Below, one piece after another: positions 32,435 through 44,300 of a stretch of DNA of 64,000 nucleotides. The stretch lies in the NCBI GenBank assembly GCA_003952965.2, contig CM025849.1, positions 26,826,610-26,890,609 on the forward strand. The letters are read 5' to 3'. Within the stretch, counting starts at the first letter, position 1; every line of letters begins with the position of its first letter. Below the pieces are notes generated by a model that saw nothing but the letters and a program-made list of their open reading frames with translations, was not told where the DNA came from and did not search any database. Both the position numbers and the translations under genes were made by a program. The DNA comes from Morella rubra. Lineage: Eukaryota; Streptophyta; Magnoliopsida; Fagales; Myricaceae.

Positions 32435-32667
32435 GCTGCCACCAGCTCTCTAATACAAACTTCAATAGGCCAAGTTTCAACAGCTCTACAAGTTGGAGGC
32501 TTCATATTCTTCAAGTGAGATCAATCTCCAGCATTTTTGGTTGCTTTCTTTTATCTGTCCTTTCGGCATTCAAGTGCTCCAATTTTTTCAGATTTTAGCC
32601 TTAACTTCTATTAAAGCCTTCTAGTTTTTATCACCATTTGACTGTGAAGATCCAAATCTAGAGAGAC

Positions 32668-33870
32668 ATGGATCAAATCGATATTCCTTCCCATTTTCTC
32701 TGCCCGATTTCAATGGAACTAATGAGAGATCCGGTCACGGTCTCAACCGGGATAACCTACGATCGGGAAAGTATTGAAAGATGGCTATTTTCATGCAAGA
32801 ACCATTGTTGCCCTGTTACGAAGCAAGTTTTGTGCGATACAGAACTTACTCCAAACCATACTCTGCGCCGGTTGATCCAAGCATGGTGCACCCTCAACGC
32901 TTCGCATGGTATTGAACGCATTCCAACCCCGAAGCCACCGGTGGACAAAGCCCAGATAGTCAAACTCCTCAACGAGGCAAAGAAGTGCCCAAATATGCAA
33001 CTCAACTGCGTCAGAAGACTCAAATCCATTGCATTTGAAAGCGAAAGGAACAAGAAGTGTTTAGAGGCAGCCGGTGCAGAGGAATTCTTGGCATCAATCA
33101 TAGAGAATGGCAGCGATGATGTATCTGTGACTGAAGCTGTTGAAGTCCTTTCTAATCTTAAAATCTCGGAAACACATCTCAAGAGTCTTCTAAACAAAGG
33201 TAGCGAATTCTTGGAATCGTTAATGCAAATTTTGAGGATCGGAAATCATCAATCCAGAGCTTACACAACCATTCTGTTGAAGTCCGTTTTCGAAGTTGCT
33301 GATCCTATCCAATTGATCAGCCTACCACTCGAATTCTTCAAGGAGGTAGTGCGTGTTTTACATGACCAGATATCACAGCAAGCCTCCAAGGCTGCATTAA
33401 AGCTTCTGGTGGAGCTTTGTCCCTGGGGACGAAACCGAATCAAAGCGGTTGAAGGAGGTGCAGTTCTAGTCTTGATAGAGCTCCTCATTGAGGCATCAGA
33501 CAAGAGAGTGTGTGAGCTCTTGCTTGTCGTTTTGGATCAGCTTTGTGGTTGCGCAGAAGGGCGGGCGGAGTTGTTGAATCACGGTGCAGGGCTGGCGATT
33601 GTGTCCAAGAAAATATTCCGGGTTTCTCATGCGGCAAGTGATAGGGCAGTCAGAATTCTGTCCTCAGTTTGTAGGTTCTCGGCGACTTCTAGGGTGCTTC
33701 AGGAAATGTTACAAGTGGGCGTTGTATCCAAGTTGTGTTTGGTGCTTCAGGTTGATACCGGTTCAAAGACCAAGGAGAGGGCTAGGGAGATCCTCAAGTT
33801 GCACTCTCGTGTTTGGAAGAGTTCTTCATGTATTCCAGTTCATTTGATTTCATCTTATCCATCTTCTTAA
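32668..33870 (+). CDS. U-box/ARM-repeat E3 ubiquitin ligase, PUB22/PUB23/PUB24-like
   Basis: Single uninterrupted frame of 400 residues. Residues about 6-80 form a U-box: IPSHFLCPISMELMRDPVTV, then GITYDRESIERWL, CPVTKQVL and LTPNHTLRRLIQAWC. The rest is leucine-rich helical sequence with armadillo-like repeats, for example SERNKKCLEAAGAEEFLASI. Length and intronless structure fit the Arabidopsis PUB22/23/24 subgroup. Known members are cytosolic E3 ligases that dampen immune signalling and drought responses; that role is inferred for this gene. The start is the first ATG, shortly after a TATA-bearing leader, and gives the usual short N-terminus before the U-box. All U-box landmark residues appear intact. 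Which paralogue it is cannot be decided here. Confidence 0.95.
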   Translation: MDQIDIPSHFLCPISMELMRDPVTVSTGITYDRESIERWLFSCKNHCCPVTKQVLCDTELTPNHTLRRLIQAWCTLNASHGIERIPTPKPPVDKAQIVKLLNEAKKCPNMQLNCVRRLKSIAFESERNKKCLEAAGAEEFLASIIENGSDDVSVTEAVEVLSNLKISETHLKSLLNKGSEFLESLMQILRIGNHQSRAYTTILLKSVFEVADPIQLISLPLEFFKEVVRVLHDQISQQASKAALKLLVELCPWGRNRIKAVEGGAVLVLIELLIEASDKRVCELLLVVLDQLCGCAEGRAELLNHGAGLAIVSKKIFRVSHAASDRAVRILSSVCRFSATSRVLQEMLQVGVVSKLCLVLQVDTGSKTKERAREILKLHSRVWKSSSCIPVHLISSYPSS

Positions 33871-34690
33871 TGATAGAAATTTTTTAATACAATTCATGGA
33901 AATTAGCCGTGGGGAAAACGTCTAATTCAGCTGCAAAGCGAATTTGCCTAATCATGGAAAAGGGGTCTCAATTCGTGCCCTAAAAATAGATAATCTTAAT
34001 CTGATAGGTTTGTTCCTTGAGAAGCTTATTCTGAACCCTTTTTCATTTACAAGGGAACATGGATCATCATATTCTCACTAATAAATTAGTAATGTTCTTC
34101 CCATTAACATGGAACATGCGAAGATTAAGAGAAAGTCAATGGTCGTGATCTCCATGATTATGGGTAAAATGTAGAAAACATTTTAAAAGTTTGGATTTTA
34201 GTGGAGGTTTAGTTGAACGAATGGAACTGCAAGTCTCACTATTATTTTTTAGATGTTTCCCCACTCGCTTTCCTTTGAAATTAGCGTTTTATTCAAGACA
34301 AAAAATGTAGAGAAAAATAAAGCAGCTGATTCCTTACGCTGATGCTCTGATAGAATTGGCAACAGATTTGGAAATTGATATCCTCATCAGATTTCAGGAA
34401 AATTAAATGACAACTTTAAATTGACCAAAATCCACAAACATTTGGCATCCAACCTATAGTGTCCACCAAAGCCTCGACCGAGATCCAAAGGAAATGGGAG
34501 ATTAATTAAAGATCCAACTGCACCATTCCAACTAATCAGTTCTATTAAATGGACCTAATCTCCGAAGAAATGGTATAGCGAGAATTAGAGGGGACTTAGC
34601 CAAAAATTACTGCAAATTGAATCATTATAATCCTAATTAGTCATGAGATTTTGATTTCAATATGATGAAAAAAATTGAATAGGGCAACTT
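33871..34690. other. Downstream intergenic DNA of the U-box gene
   Basis: The 3' UTR would lie at the start. No other gene or repeat recognised. Confidence 0.5.
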
Positions 34691-35156
34691 TGATCAGACC
34701 TGATCAAACCATCACAGAACAGAACCATTGCCTTCTCAAAGGCCCTCTAATTGAAATCTCTTTGTATATATCTGCTAGTCAAATGGTAGATTTTTGTCTG
34801 ACTAATCTAATTGTTACATGAACACGTAATACTATGCTTTTGAAATTTTCTTTTATCTTGAATATTACAAATGAGGCTAAAAGCATAAACAAATTAGACA
34901 GGAAGATTCTTTTCCTTCTTGATGTGTGGTCGTTAATTACCTTGCTTTCTTAATTGTCGTCTTCTATCTGTTGGAAAGGCATCTATTTGTCCCTCTCATC
35001 TTGCGTGGAAGAGTCACAAAATCGTTTGGGTTACTTAATTTCTGTTGATTGGTGAAAAGAATACTAATAGTTTTAGCAAAAACATCATCAATAAAATATA
35101 ATGGCCGGCACATCAGGAGCTAAACAGGTAAAGTTGACTCTTATATATTATATAAT
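34691..35156 (+). repeat. Duplicated segment, copy A (partner at 39963-40412)
   Basis: Non-coding block starting near TGATCAGACC and ending near TTATATATTATATAAT. It matches 39963-40412 along its length with scattered changes, for example the common run GGAAAGGCATCTATTTGTCC. The copies are direct repeats about 5.3 kb apart. Confidence 0.9.
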
Positions 35157-37437
35157 GTTCATAATTTATTGTTCAGGCATGCATGCGTTTCTCTAGCTAC
35201 CGTCCACGGGTAGATGGAGTCGAGACAAGATCAATATATGTTTTACCTGTCAATTGCCATTTGATCCTGAAGGGCAAACAACCTCCATCCCCTTAGGCAA
35301 AACCCATGCTGATTCTCTAAGATGTAGGTTTCCAATTAGATCTGCAAACTATTTCCCAGAATTAATAGCCATCACAACCGAGAGTGAACCTTAACCACAT
35401 TGGAGTGAAAATCCACATAAATCTCCAATGGAGTTTCGAAATTAATTTCGCAGCGTAACACATGCACACACAGTTTACACAACCCAATCTGACCACGAGA
35501 AACCAAAATTTTAGAATTTTGTTAAACTTGGAGGGCTTTTTCGTAATTTTGATTAAAAACTGGAAAGAATTGATCAATTTTTTTGCCATGTTTGCGATAC
35601 AAAATTTTATGGATATTTTGGGAATGTTGTGAAAATTGAGATAGATTGGTGTTTTATTGGATTTTGAGAGAAAGCTGTGAAAAAGTAAAATTTTATGGGA
35701 GTACTAATCGGTGAAAAAGTGAGATGATTTGAGTAAATTTTTTATATTTATTGTAATAAAAAGAGATCATAATTTGATGAAGAGAGAAAAAGAAAAAATA
35801 TTTTGAAGTTATTTTATTTGACCAAACTTTTGAGTATTAAGTTTATTTTTACAAATTAAAATTTTTAAATGGAGAGAGATTTTAATTTACAAACATGCAT
35901 GCCCTAACTTGCTAATTAAGGGGAAGAGGGGACTTGTCCCACCCTCCCAAAACACTTTGACATGACTTGCGCAAGTGTTAAGTTGAATCACGCAAGTGGC
36001 TAGATTGTTAGGTAACAAAAACAAAGAAAACGTTTTAAAGAAGCACGGACACACGAAGACACAGACCCCGTACCTAAGTAGAAACAGAAAACAGAGAGAA
36101 AGGAGGAAAGAAAGACTGGAGAGGAAAGAAGAGAAGAAAAGAACAGAAGCGCCGGAGATCAAGGAGAAAAAGAACCGTTTCAGTTTTGAATTTCGGTTAA
36201 GTTTTTTATTTTCAGTTAGATTAATTAGATTATGAATTGAAAGATCAGAAATGGTTAGATCGAGTTGTTATGCTGTAGAAGTTTCGATGAGAGATATCTG
36301 TTATAGGTTCTATTAAGATGGTTAGAAATTGATTATGGTAATTTTGGAGTTAAGTTTGATTTAAAATGTTTAATTTTGAGTTGTTTGATGTGATTGGGAA
36401 TATATGGCTTCAAAGAATTTCTATATGTCAGGGTGCAATACAGGACTTAATATATGGTTATACTGGTGGTTTAAAGTAGAATAGTTGGGGCACGTGGGGA
36501 TATTTGATATAGCCAATGAATTTGAGGCAACTCAAATTAGTTAAACATATTTATAAATTATTTTAAAATGGGATATTTTGAAAATAAATATTATTTGCGT
36601 ATATATGGGAGTTTCGATGTGTTTTTATTGCTCACAATGAAAATGAGAATTTTCTTGCATATGAATTCTATTATTTGTGATTATATTTTGCACAGAAACT
36701 TTTCAGAAAGCTACTATATATATAGTGTGGAATTAGTTACTTCTAAGTTTACATTTATTATTGAAGAATTGAATGGAGTTTTGCAAAGAAGGAAAAGAGT
36801 AATTTGATTCATAATTGCCAACTGTTTAACTTCTTTTACTTACTGAGCTAATAGTAATTCACCCTACATTTTTCAAGAAGTTTGAATATGCCTCAAAATT
36901 TGTTGTAGAAAGTTATGAGTTGTATCTTTTGGAAGTTGAAGGTGTGTCATGAAGTAGTTTTTTTCAGGAATATTGTTTAAGGTTTAGGTTTGGTAGTATA
37001 AATCGATGTTGTGATGGCTTGATGATTTTTCAAGTTATGTAATGTTTTCAGTGTGTGCTTGAAGTTTGAGAATGCTTGGTGTATAGTACTAATCTGGTTG
37101 AATTTATAAAGAACATTTTCTATAGTTGTTGAATAAAAATCATAGACCTATAGTTTGTAGCGTGGTATTGAGTTTGTAGCGTGACACATCTTCATGTGGT
37201 TGGGTCATATGCGTAACATCCCAATTTTGAAGAATGCATAGCTTGCAAGTCTTTGGCCTAATATATAGTTGCATGTTACTATTTAGGTAGCTTCAGTATG
37301 CTCAGTTTAAAATTTCAGTGGATTTGATAGCTTGTGAAAAATTGGAGTTTGTTTTAGGATCACTTAATTTTCGGTCAATTAGAGTTGATTACATGCTACT
37401 GAATGTTTAACATGTTAATTAAGCTTTATTAGTAGGT
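35157..37437. other. Intergenic, no supported gene
   Basis: AT-rich. The stretch 36015-36175 is purine-rich (GAGAAAGGAGGAAAGAAAG) and resembles a 5' UTR leader, followed by T-rich intron-like DNA. No downstream coding exon could be identified. A K/R/E-rich 79-codon frame (35996-36235) is compositional. Confidence 0.45.
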
Positions 37438-37605
37438 TGACACATCCTCGACACCTCGTGCTTGATTAGTCTTGATGAGTCAGCATCTAAGTTCACACAT
37501 CAGCGACACCTCGTGCTCGTTATAGCCTGGATGAGTTAACATCGACATCAGTGACACTTCATGTTGGTAGCCTTGGAGAGTCAGATGTCTCTTAACACGT
37601 TGTAC
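37438..37605 (+). repeat. Degenerate tandem repeat, about 60-bp unit
   Basis: Three diverged units share CGACACCTCGTGCT or GTGACACTTCATGTT, followed by a GATGAGTCAGCATC, GATGAGTTAACATC or GAGAGTCAGATGTC block. Confidence 0.75.
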
Positions 37606-37896
37606 TTGGTTTGCAATAAATACAGACCACCCTTAGTTCATTTGGTCATCAACAAGAAAGAAAAAAAAAAAACCAGCTCTCGTTAGAGATCATCATAGTG
37701 ACAACAACTAGCTGTAAGTAAACATGCTTTATCTTGTATACTTTTCATTTTCTCTTCAATTTCTTATTGATGAGAACTATGATTCTTATGTCATTGCATG
37801 ATATTTGTTATGTTGGTTGTGTATGAGCAACATATATTCTAGTCATATTTACAAAACTACAGTTTATGTATAATAAGCTAGTCATCATTATGATCC

Positions 37897-38160
37897 ATGA
37901 ATTCACGATATAAGCAAAAAATTTGTCATTATTATATGATGGGATGATACAATGAAATCCAGATGGCCAACTGCAAGAAGCACGATACCATTGCTATAGA
38001 GGGAGTGGAATCACACCGTAAGAAATTCATGATGTTACTTCATGAATTCACGATATAAGCACAAAAATATGTCATTATTATAATGGAATGATACAGTGAG
38101 ATCCAGATAGCTAACAAGAAACATGATACCATTGCTATGGAGGGAGTGGAATCACACCAT
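37897..38160 (+). repeat. Tandem duplication, unit about 130-140 bp
   Basis: Both units start CATGAATTCACGATATAAGC and end GGAGTGGAATCACACC. The second unit has small deletions. Non-coding. Confidence 0.9.
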
Positions 38161-38324
38161 GGTGTAACGACCTAAGGATAACACTAGTCACATATATACT
38201 TTAACTTCAAAAGAATTAGTCAATGTTGATCTTCAAGCTCCTTGAATCATTATAAAGTGAGTTCAACCTAGTAAGGTCCCAATGTGGAACTTGACCATCT
38301 CTCATTCCTTTCTCTTCTCTCACT

Positions 38325-38687
38325 CTAAGTGAGATTCGGGGTATCACAATAGTGACTTTCAATGGGATGGATTTCGGAGACCTTTCCATATACCGAACCA
38401 TCCATAAGTTTAAAGTGACTCATTGGTGCGGCTACACAGTGAATCAAGGTTCCAATGGGACCGTTTAATCCCAAAATGGCTTTCAACGGTGCTGCAGCAA
38501 TCTCAGTGTTGATAGTGGCAAAGATTATATCTAGAATAGTAAAAAGAATGAGGGTTCGGGGGAGGGGGTGGAGAGGGGGTGATGCGATGGTGTTGCAGTG
38601 GATCGACAACATATTACGGGTCATCTCTTGACCCATGCACGTGAGGGAAGCGGGGTTAAGAGGCAACTGTAGATCGACATCCACCAA
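38325..38687 (-). CDS. Small open frame of unknown function (doubtful)
   Basis: A 120-codon minus frame includes FTILDIIFATINTEIAAAPL and KAILGLNGPIGTLIHCV, with a hydrophobic middle. No family was recognised. It lies in a repeat-rich interval without a clear promoter, so it may be a transposon relic or chance ORF. Confidence 0.25.
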   Translation of the reverse strand: MVDVDLQLPLNPASLTCMGQEMTRNMLSIHCNTIASPPLHPLPRTLILFTILDIIFATINTEIAAAPLKAILGLNGPIGTLIHCVAAPMSHFKLMDGSVYGKVSEIHPIESHYCDTPNLT

Positions 38688-38689
38688 TG

Positions 38690-39598
38690 TCAGGGCGGCA
38701 CAGCCATCAGGGGCGGTGCGTGAATGAGATATAGGCCAAGTATTTTTTTTGGGAACCTATAAAAAATTTTATGTTTTAAAACATTCATTTATTAATGTAA
38801 AATAATATATTCCAATATAATAGTACAAATCTGGTTCATGTGTTAAATAGCAGTTACACATTTAAGGGCATAATAATTATTTTGCTTTTTTAAAAGTCAA
38901 TTTTCGTCCAATTTGATGGAAAAAAAAAGAGGGTATAATGTGTTATGGATGAGTAGTTTGCGGATGCAATGTCTCAAACATAGTTATTTATGGTGCAAAA
39001 TCAATGGAAGTTTATGAGTGAAAATGTATTTCTCCATACACTTTTCACCAATTAAATATAAGGATTTTGACAATATTCACCATTCAACTATCAATTTTAA
39101 ATTCTTTACACCCTTCGTCAAATTTTTAGACAAAAATTGTGATAATGCCCTTAATCCACTTTACATATATTAAGGATATTGTTGTCAATTCATTAAGTTA
39201 TCGAGAGTCTTATTATCAAATGAAAGGTGCAATAACACTGTTAGTTGGATGGTGTAATATGTCAAACTTGATAGTTTATAATACACAGAGTCAATGTTAG
39301 TAGTTGGAGGTATTAGAATTGCTTATTTAGATGCAATATATCAAATCTTCTATAGTTGATGGATGAAAAGTGTATCTATTCTACTGCTTACTAGGATTAC
39401 AGGGTTTGATCTAGTGTAAAGTTAATTTTTTAAGCGCGATTTGTTTGCTTCTTCTTTTTTCTACAAAACTTCCATTAAGAAACTACTCTGCTCAGCACAA
39501 CATATACAGCCTGAGGTGGCACGTCCCGGTTTTCTTTTTTTTTTTTTTTTCTAAGCACGCACATCCCGATTTGTTTGCTCGTAAAATTGAACTTTTAA
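38690..39598. other. Intergenic with MITE-like sequence
   Basis: Bases about 39030-39390 contain opposed ACACTTTTCACC and GATGAAAAGTGT-like ends and an internal AT-rich part, consistent with a degraded inverted-repeat element. A poly-T run lies at 39533-39550. No gene. Confidence 0.4.
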
Positions 39599-39962
39599 GA
39601 GGAACAAATAATAGGTCCTTGCTTTGTAAATGGAAATACAAGGCAACATTTTCGAGAATGCATTGGCCCAAGATGGTTTTGGACCTTATCGAATTTGGGC
39701 CATAAATGTGGTTGTAATTGGATTTGTTGATATTCATGTGGGCTTAGAAGGGCCTAATATGTCAAACAAGAAAGCCGAAGCCCAAAAAATACAACCTAAA
39801 TTTGAAAATAAGCAAATGAACTCAACCCTAGCGCTTCTATTCGGCCATGTTCTGAACGTGGAGCTCAGAAAGACAGAGAGAAGAAAGGAGAACAGAGAAC
39901 AGAGATTGGGAAGACGACGTATAAGAGGCTCAAAGGGAGTCAGAACCTAAGGCAAAGGCTTT
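39599..39962 (+). pseudogene. Duplicate of RCL1 promoter and first codons, start codon lost
   Basis: Parallels 54027-54414 in order. It contains GGAACAAATAATA, a TTGGCCCAAGATG block, TTTGGACCTT, ATTTGGGCC, TCAACCCTAGCGCTTCT and the leader GGAGCTCAGAAAGACAGAGA. It then reads GGGAAGACGACGTATAAGAG and on to GGCAAAGGCTTT. At the RCL1 start position ATG is ATT (39905-39907). The next ~18 codons are conserved, and then similarity stops where the 39963 duplicate begins. It is a 5' decapitated copy with no downstream exons. Confidence 0.9.
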
Positions 39963-40412
39963 GATCATACCTAAAGATCATCACAAAACAGAACCATTAC
40001 AAAGGCCCTTTTAATTGAAATCTGTTGTATATATATGCTAGTCAAATGGTAGATTTTTTGTCTGACTAATCTAATTGTTACATGAACACATAAGTACACT
40101 ATGCTTTTGAACTTTTCTTTTATCTTCAATATTACACAGCAGGCCAAAAGCATAAACAAATTAGACAGGCAGATTCTTTTCCTTCCTAATGTGGTCATTA
40201 ATTACCTTGCTTTTTTCATTGTCGTCTTCTATCTGTTGGAAAGGCATCTATTTGTCCCTCTCATCTTGCGTGGCAGAGTCACAAAGTCATTTGGGTTACT
40301 TAATTTCTGTTGCTTGGTGAAAAGAAAACTAATAGTTTTGGCAAGAACGTGAATAAAATATAATGGCACATCAAGCTAAACAGGTAAAGTTGACTCTTAT
40401 CTATTACATAAT
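39963..40412 (+). repeat. Duplicated segment, copy B (partner at 34691-35156)
   Basis: Same block as copy A, joined directly to the truncated RCL1 5' duplicate. Apparent small frames here are not coding in the partner copy. Confidence 0.9.
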
Positions 40413-41673
40413 CATTGAAAACTAAGTTGGACCCAATACAAGATTGTGAAACGCAGCGGAAAAAAAATCTTCAAAACAAAAACAGCCCAAATGTTGTCTC
40501 TGTCAGATCCATGCGATTTTTCTAGAGAGAGATTTAGAGAGAGAGGTTACTCTCAAATGAATTTCTGACTTAACTAAAAGGGACGTAGGTGAAAGAATTT
40601 ACTAATATGGCAAGAAGGAGAGGACACTGGGCTCAATCTAGGCTAATGGGAGTCAGATAAGTTACCAAAGGCAAAGGTCTTCATCTGTGGAAACTAAGTT
40701 TGTCCCCAATACTGCGTGTCTTCTTAACTTGACCTTAAGAAGCTTTTCCTATGTGCCTTTGAAGGCCATGCTGTTAGTAGATAGTTTACTAAACATAGCC
40801 AGCCTTCTTTCCTCCCCGAAATTGTCCAAATAATTTCAATTAATTGGGCTCAGTCAAGACTGAACACTAACGTCTCAACAAATTGTTAGATGCTAGTGAT
40901 CACTTGACATAAATCTCAACACAAAATAAATCAGGAAGTTTGAGTATACAAGCTCATAATTTCTGATGATAGACCTACCAGTAGCGAGCTTTTATGAGAA
41001 GGTTCAACCCATGCATATGAATATCATATACTGGAACTGCTAATATAAGAGCATGTGTTTATATGCCATACGTTGCAATGCCATGCAATGAAGTGTCGCC
41101 CAGCAAAAACTAAGATCCTCCCCAATTACTTTAAGCTTGTTATTGTAATTGTGCAGCGTAATAAATCTTCAAAACAAAAACAGGCATTTCTGATGTTGTA
41201 TCTTCATCAAGTTCCTGAGCCTTAGGTATTCTGGTCCTGAGTCAGAGGCTGATTTGATTTGGTACTTGAAGTAATTAACTAGGATGTATTCACAAGTTAT
41301 TAACAGACCTACTCATAATGAGGAGTTATAATAAAGGTTTTGCTAACAATTACATAATGTTATGCGTGAGAATCTTTGGGATCTCAACTGGTCGTATGCA
41401 AAGAACTCATCATTAAACCTTAAACATCCCAGTGCAATCCGATGGACTGGGCTTCTAAACTATTGTATTTCAGTTATTAACGTATCACAATTGTCTTAAA
41501 TATTAGTTAGCCCATACTATTTCTTTTTTGTAAATGAAGATTCTTCTTCAATCATTTAACTCATTAATTTGCTTTTTCAAATCTTCCACCCTATATATAT
41601 TCACAGATATAATATTTCTCTAAAAAATCTCATCAAGTTCGTATCTAGATTATCCCCTCTTCATATTATATAA
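40413..41673. other. Intergenic, no gene recognised
   Basis: A short string, AAATCTTCAAAACAAAAACA, occurs twice (about 40466 and 41162), hinting at another diverged duplication. Otherwise unremarkable. Confidence 0.4.
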
Positions 41674-42191
41674 AGGAAAATCATAGTTGCAAGTAAAAAT
41701 AAATTCGTACCCTTAATTATCAAATTCGGCGATTTAACCTATAACTTTTGAAAAATCATCAATTCTAGCCCCCTTCTAAATTAATTAAATCCGACGGAAA
41801 ATCATGTAAAATGACCAAAATGCCCCTCTAAGACTAAATTTTAATAAAATAAATAAAATAATAAAAATTTAAACAATAAATTTAAAATAAAAATTTAAAC
41901 AATAAATTAAAAATAAAAATTTTATTGAAATAGTGTTTCAATAGTTTTATTTAAAAAATATTAATTTTAAAAAAAAATTCATTTTTTATTTTTAATGAAT
42001 TTTTGGTAATTTTATCTTAGGAGCATTTTGGTCATTTTGCATGATTTTCTGTCGATCTAACGCCCAATTTAGACGGAGGGCTAGAATTGATGATTTTCAA
42101 AAGTTATGGTTCTCAAATCGCCGAATTGATAATTAGGAGTACTGATTTAATTTTTGCTCATACTTATAGGGCTAACTATGACTTTACCCCT
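41674..42191. mobile_element. Long-inverted-repeat MITE (about 520 bp)
   Basis: AGGAAAATCATAGTTGCAAG at the left pairs with ..CTATGACTTTACCCCT at the right, and the arms stay inverted for about 150 bases (for example AATTCGGCGATTT against AAATCGCCGAATT). ATATAA flanks both sides and may be part of the target duplication. The centre is AT-only. No coding potential. Confidence 0.8.
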
Positions 42192-43797
42192 ATATAAATA
42201 ATATTAATAATAATAATAATAACTGTGAAAAATATTTTTCACAAAAAACTCGCTCCGCAGCGATTTTATTTGAGTTCAAAGAATCTACAGACATAATGAA
42301 TATACTGTCTCATCAAGAGACTGGTGGATTCCATATTGAGCAATTATACAAATTTACTTACTATGCACAAGGCTCAATATTATCTGGAATATTTGATCTG
42401 CGAAGATCATCACCAAATGACTTAGTCAAAGCACAAGCATATAACATGCAAACTTGCATAACTCTCTCAGGTTTAAGGACAACATAAGCTAATTGTGCTG
42501 AATATCATTCTCTACATCAGTGATCGTTTCGAGAAGGTATTTATATTCGATCTCGTTCAGTGCATGTACTCTTACATTGCACCACTCGTCTGCTTAAAGT
42601 CACTACTTAATGACGGAGTCCATCATTCTATCTTATAGAGGCACAACGAGCACAGATCTATTTGTACATTTTCACGTATCATAGGCTAGAACAAAGTGAG
42701 TCAATAAGGATCCGAAAAATCATGCTCCCCGCCTCCGATTCATTAATCATTGGCCTGACTTTTTTACAATATTACTCAACATATGACATCTAATGTCATT
42801 GTAAATATGACATTTTATGTCATTGCACGTACCCAAAATAACAATATACAAGTGATCAATTAATAACAATAATTTTAACTACAATTATCTCATAATCATT
42901 CAAAAATTGTTTGGTTTTGAGGGCATACATCTAACAAATACTATACCTGAAGGGGGTGAATTGGTATTAAAAATTAAATAATTTTTTATTTCACAGAAAA
43001 TACCAAATCAAATATCAATCAAATGAAAATAAAAAATCTGTCAAATCTAGGATTCCAGCTGTCTGACTCTAGACTGATTGTAATCTGACTATAAAACATT
43101 TTTCGACAGAACAATAGAATCTTCAAATCAAGATTGTTCAATTAGGGTACAAGACTCTTAATTAATCAATCAAGATGATTAAAGATAACAAGAACGGCTT
43201 AAGTAAAAAAGCAAGCAACCAAGATAATCAAAATAAGGATTTTTGGTTTAAGAAGTGAAAATCTCTTGAGGATGTCTTCCTCCAAGAAATAAAAACACTC
43301 CAAGTGTGAAGGGCACACCATTTAATCTACTAAGAACTTTTAAACTTTGCAGGATGGTGATCCTAAGCAAAACCCATCACTTTTACAGATCTCACAACTT
43401 CAATAAAGCCACCCAAGAACCTTCTTGAGCCAGTGCCCAACACTCAATTTTATGACCAGCGACTCCGATCATCTCTTACATAGATGCCAACGAACCCGTC
43501 AACCCCTTCAACTCCTGGAACTCTAGCAATAACTCTTCTTGAGATCTCTCAAGAAACTTATGAAATTTTTGTGATTTGATCTTCAAAGAAACTAAGTAGG
43601 AATAGTCGAATCTTCTTCAGCAATATCCTACTTCATCAATCTTCCACTAGAGGTAAAGTATCTTCCTCCCTATTCATTATTTCGATAATTACGAAGTATA
43701 AATCATATTTTTTGTGAGCATCATAGTTATCACTGCTTGCATTTTATTCCTCATTTGGCTCCAAGAAATAATGAATTATATTCTGCAATTTTGACAG
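42192..43797. other. Intergenic, repeat-like, no supported gene
   Basis: Includes CTGAAGGGGGTGAATTGGTA (42950), a string similar in character to the GAGGGTGAATTGGGTTTT found in CACTA-like element 3. A 63-codon frame at 42296-42487 has no recognisable domain. Confidence 0.4.
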
Positions 43798-43979
43798 GCT
43801 TACCAAGTCAGCACTTTTCATATGTGAAGAATATCGACTCTAGCTTGCCACTATTTCTATTCAACTACACTGACAGAAGACTTCACGGAATCTTTAAGGC
43901 TGCTAGCACTAGCCAAATGAATATTAAGCCCTATGGCTGGACCACTGATGCTTCAAAGAGAACGTTATGTTATGCACAG
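43798..43979 (+). pseudogene. DCD-domain protein exon relic
   Basis: The sequence encodes LPSQHFSYVKNIDSSLPLFL, FNYTDRRLHGIFKAAS and MNIKPYGWTTDASKRTLCYA. This matches the core of the plant DCD (development and cell death) domain: a [GF]LP start, PLFLFNY, LHGIF and NPYGW-type motifs. It is bounded by a TTGACAG acceptor-like site and an ACAG/GTATC donor. No upstream or downstream exons of such a gene were found, so it is most likely a relic or captured exon. Known DCD proteins act in stress and cell-death signalling. Confidence 0.7.
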
Positions 43980-44130
43980 GTATCATATAAATTTTCTAAT
44001 ATGCGGTTTGATTATTCTGTGTAGCTGGGTCCCGTTAATGCTATAGGCCTGATTATGTTATTGCGTGGCATTTTACGTAAAGTCCCTTGGGCTTGGGGCT
44101 TGGGCCAAATGGGGCAAACCCTTAAAAAAA

Positions 44131-44300
44131 GAGATAATATCATAGTTCGCCTCCTAATTATGGACCAATTGTAGTCTCATCCCTAACTATGAAAATGACG
44201 ATTTACGTACGCTAACTTTCGAAAATCATCAATGTACACCCCCATGCAAATCAACCATTAAGTCAGACGGAAATACATGTAAAATGACCATTTGAGACAA
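44131..44300. mobile_element. Single arm of a MITE related to the 41674 element
   Basis: AATATCATAGTTCGCC, AAAATCATCAATGTACACCC and GTAAAATGACC parallel the left arm at 41683-41820. No matching right arm was found downstream, so it is truncated or solo. Confidence 0.6.

Noticed and set aside
35887..36235. K/R/E-rich ORF and its reverse L/F/S-rich ORF
   Set aside because: Purine-rich run gives open frames on both strands; no domain and no splicing partners.
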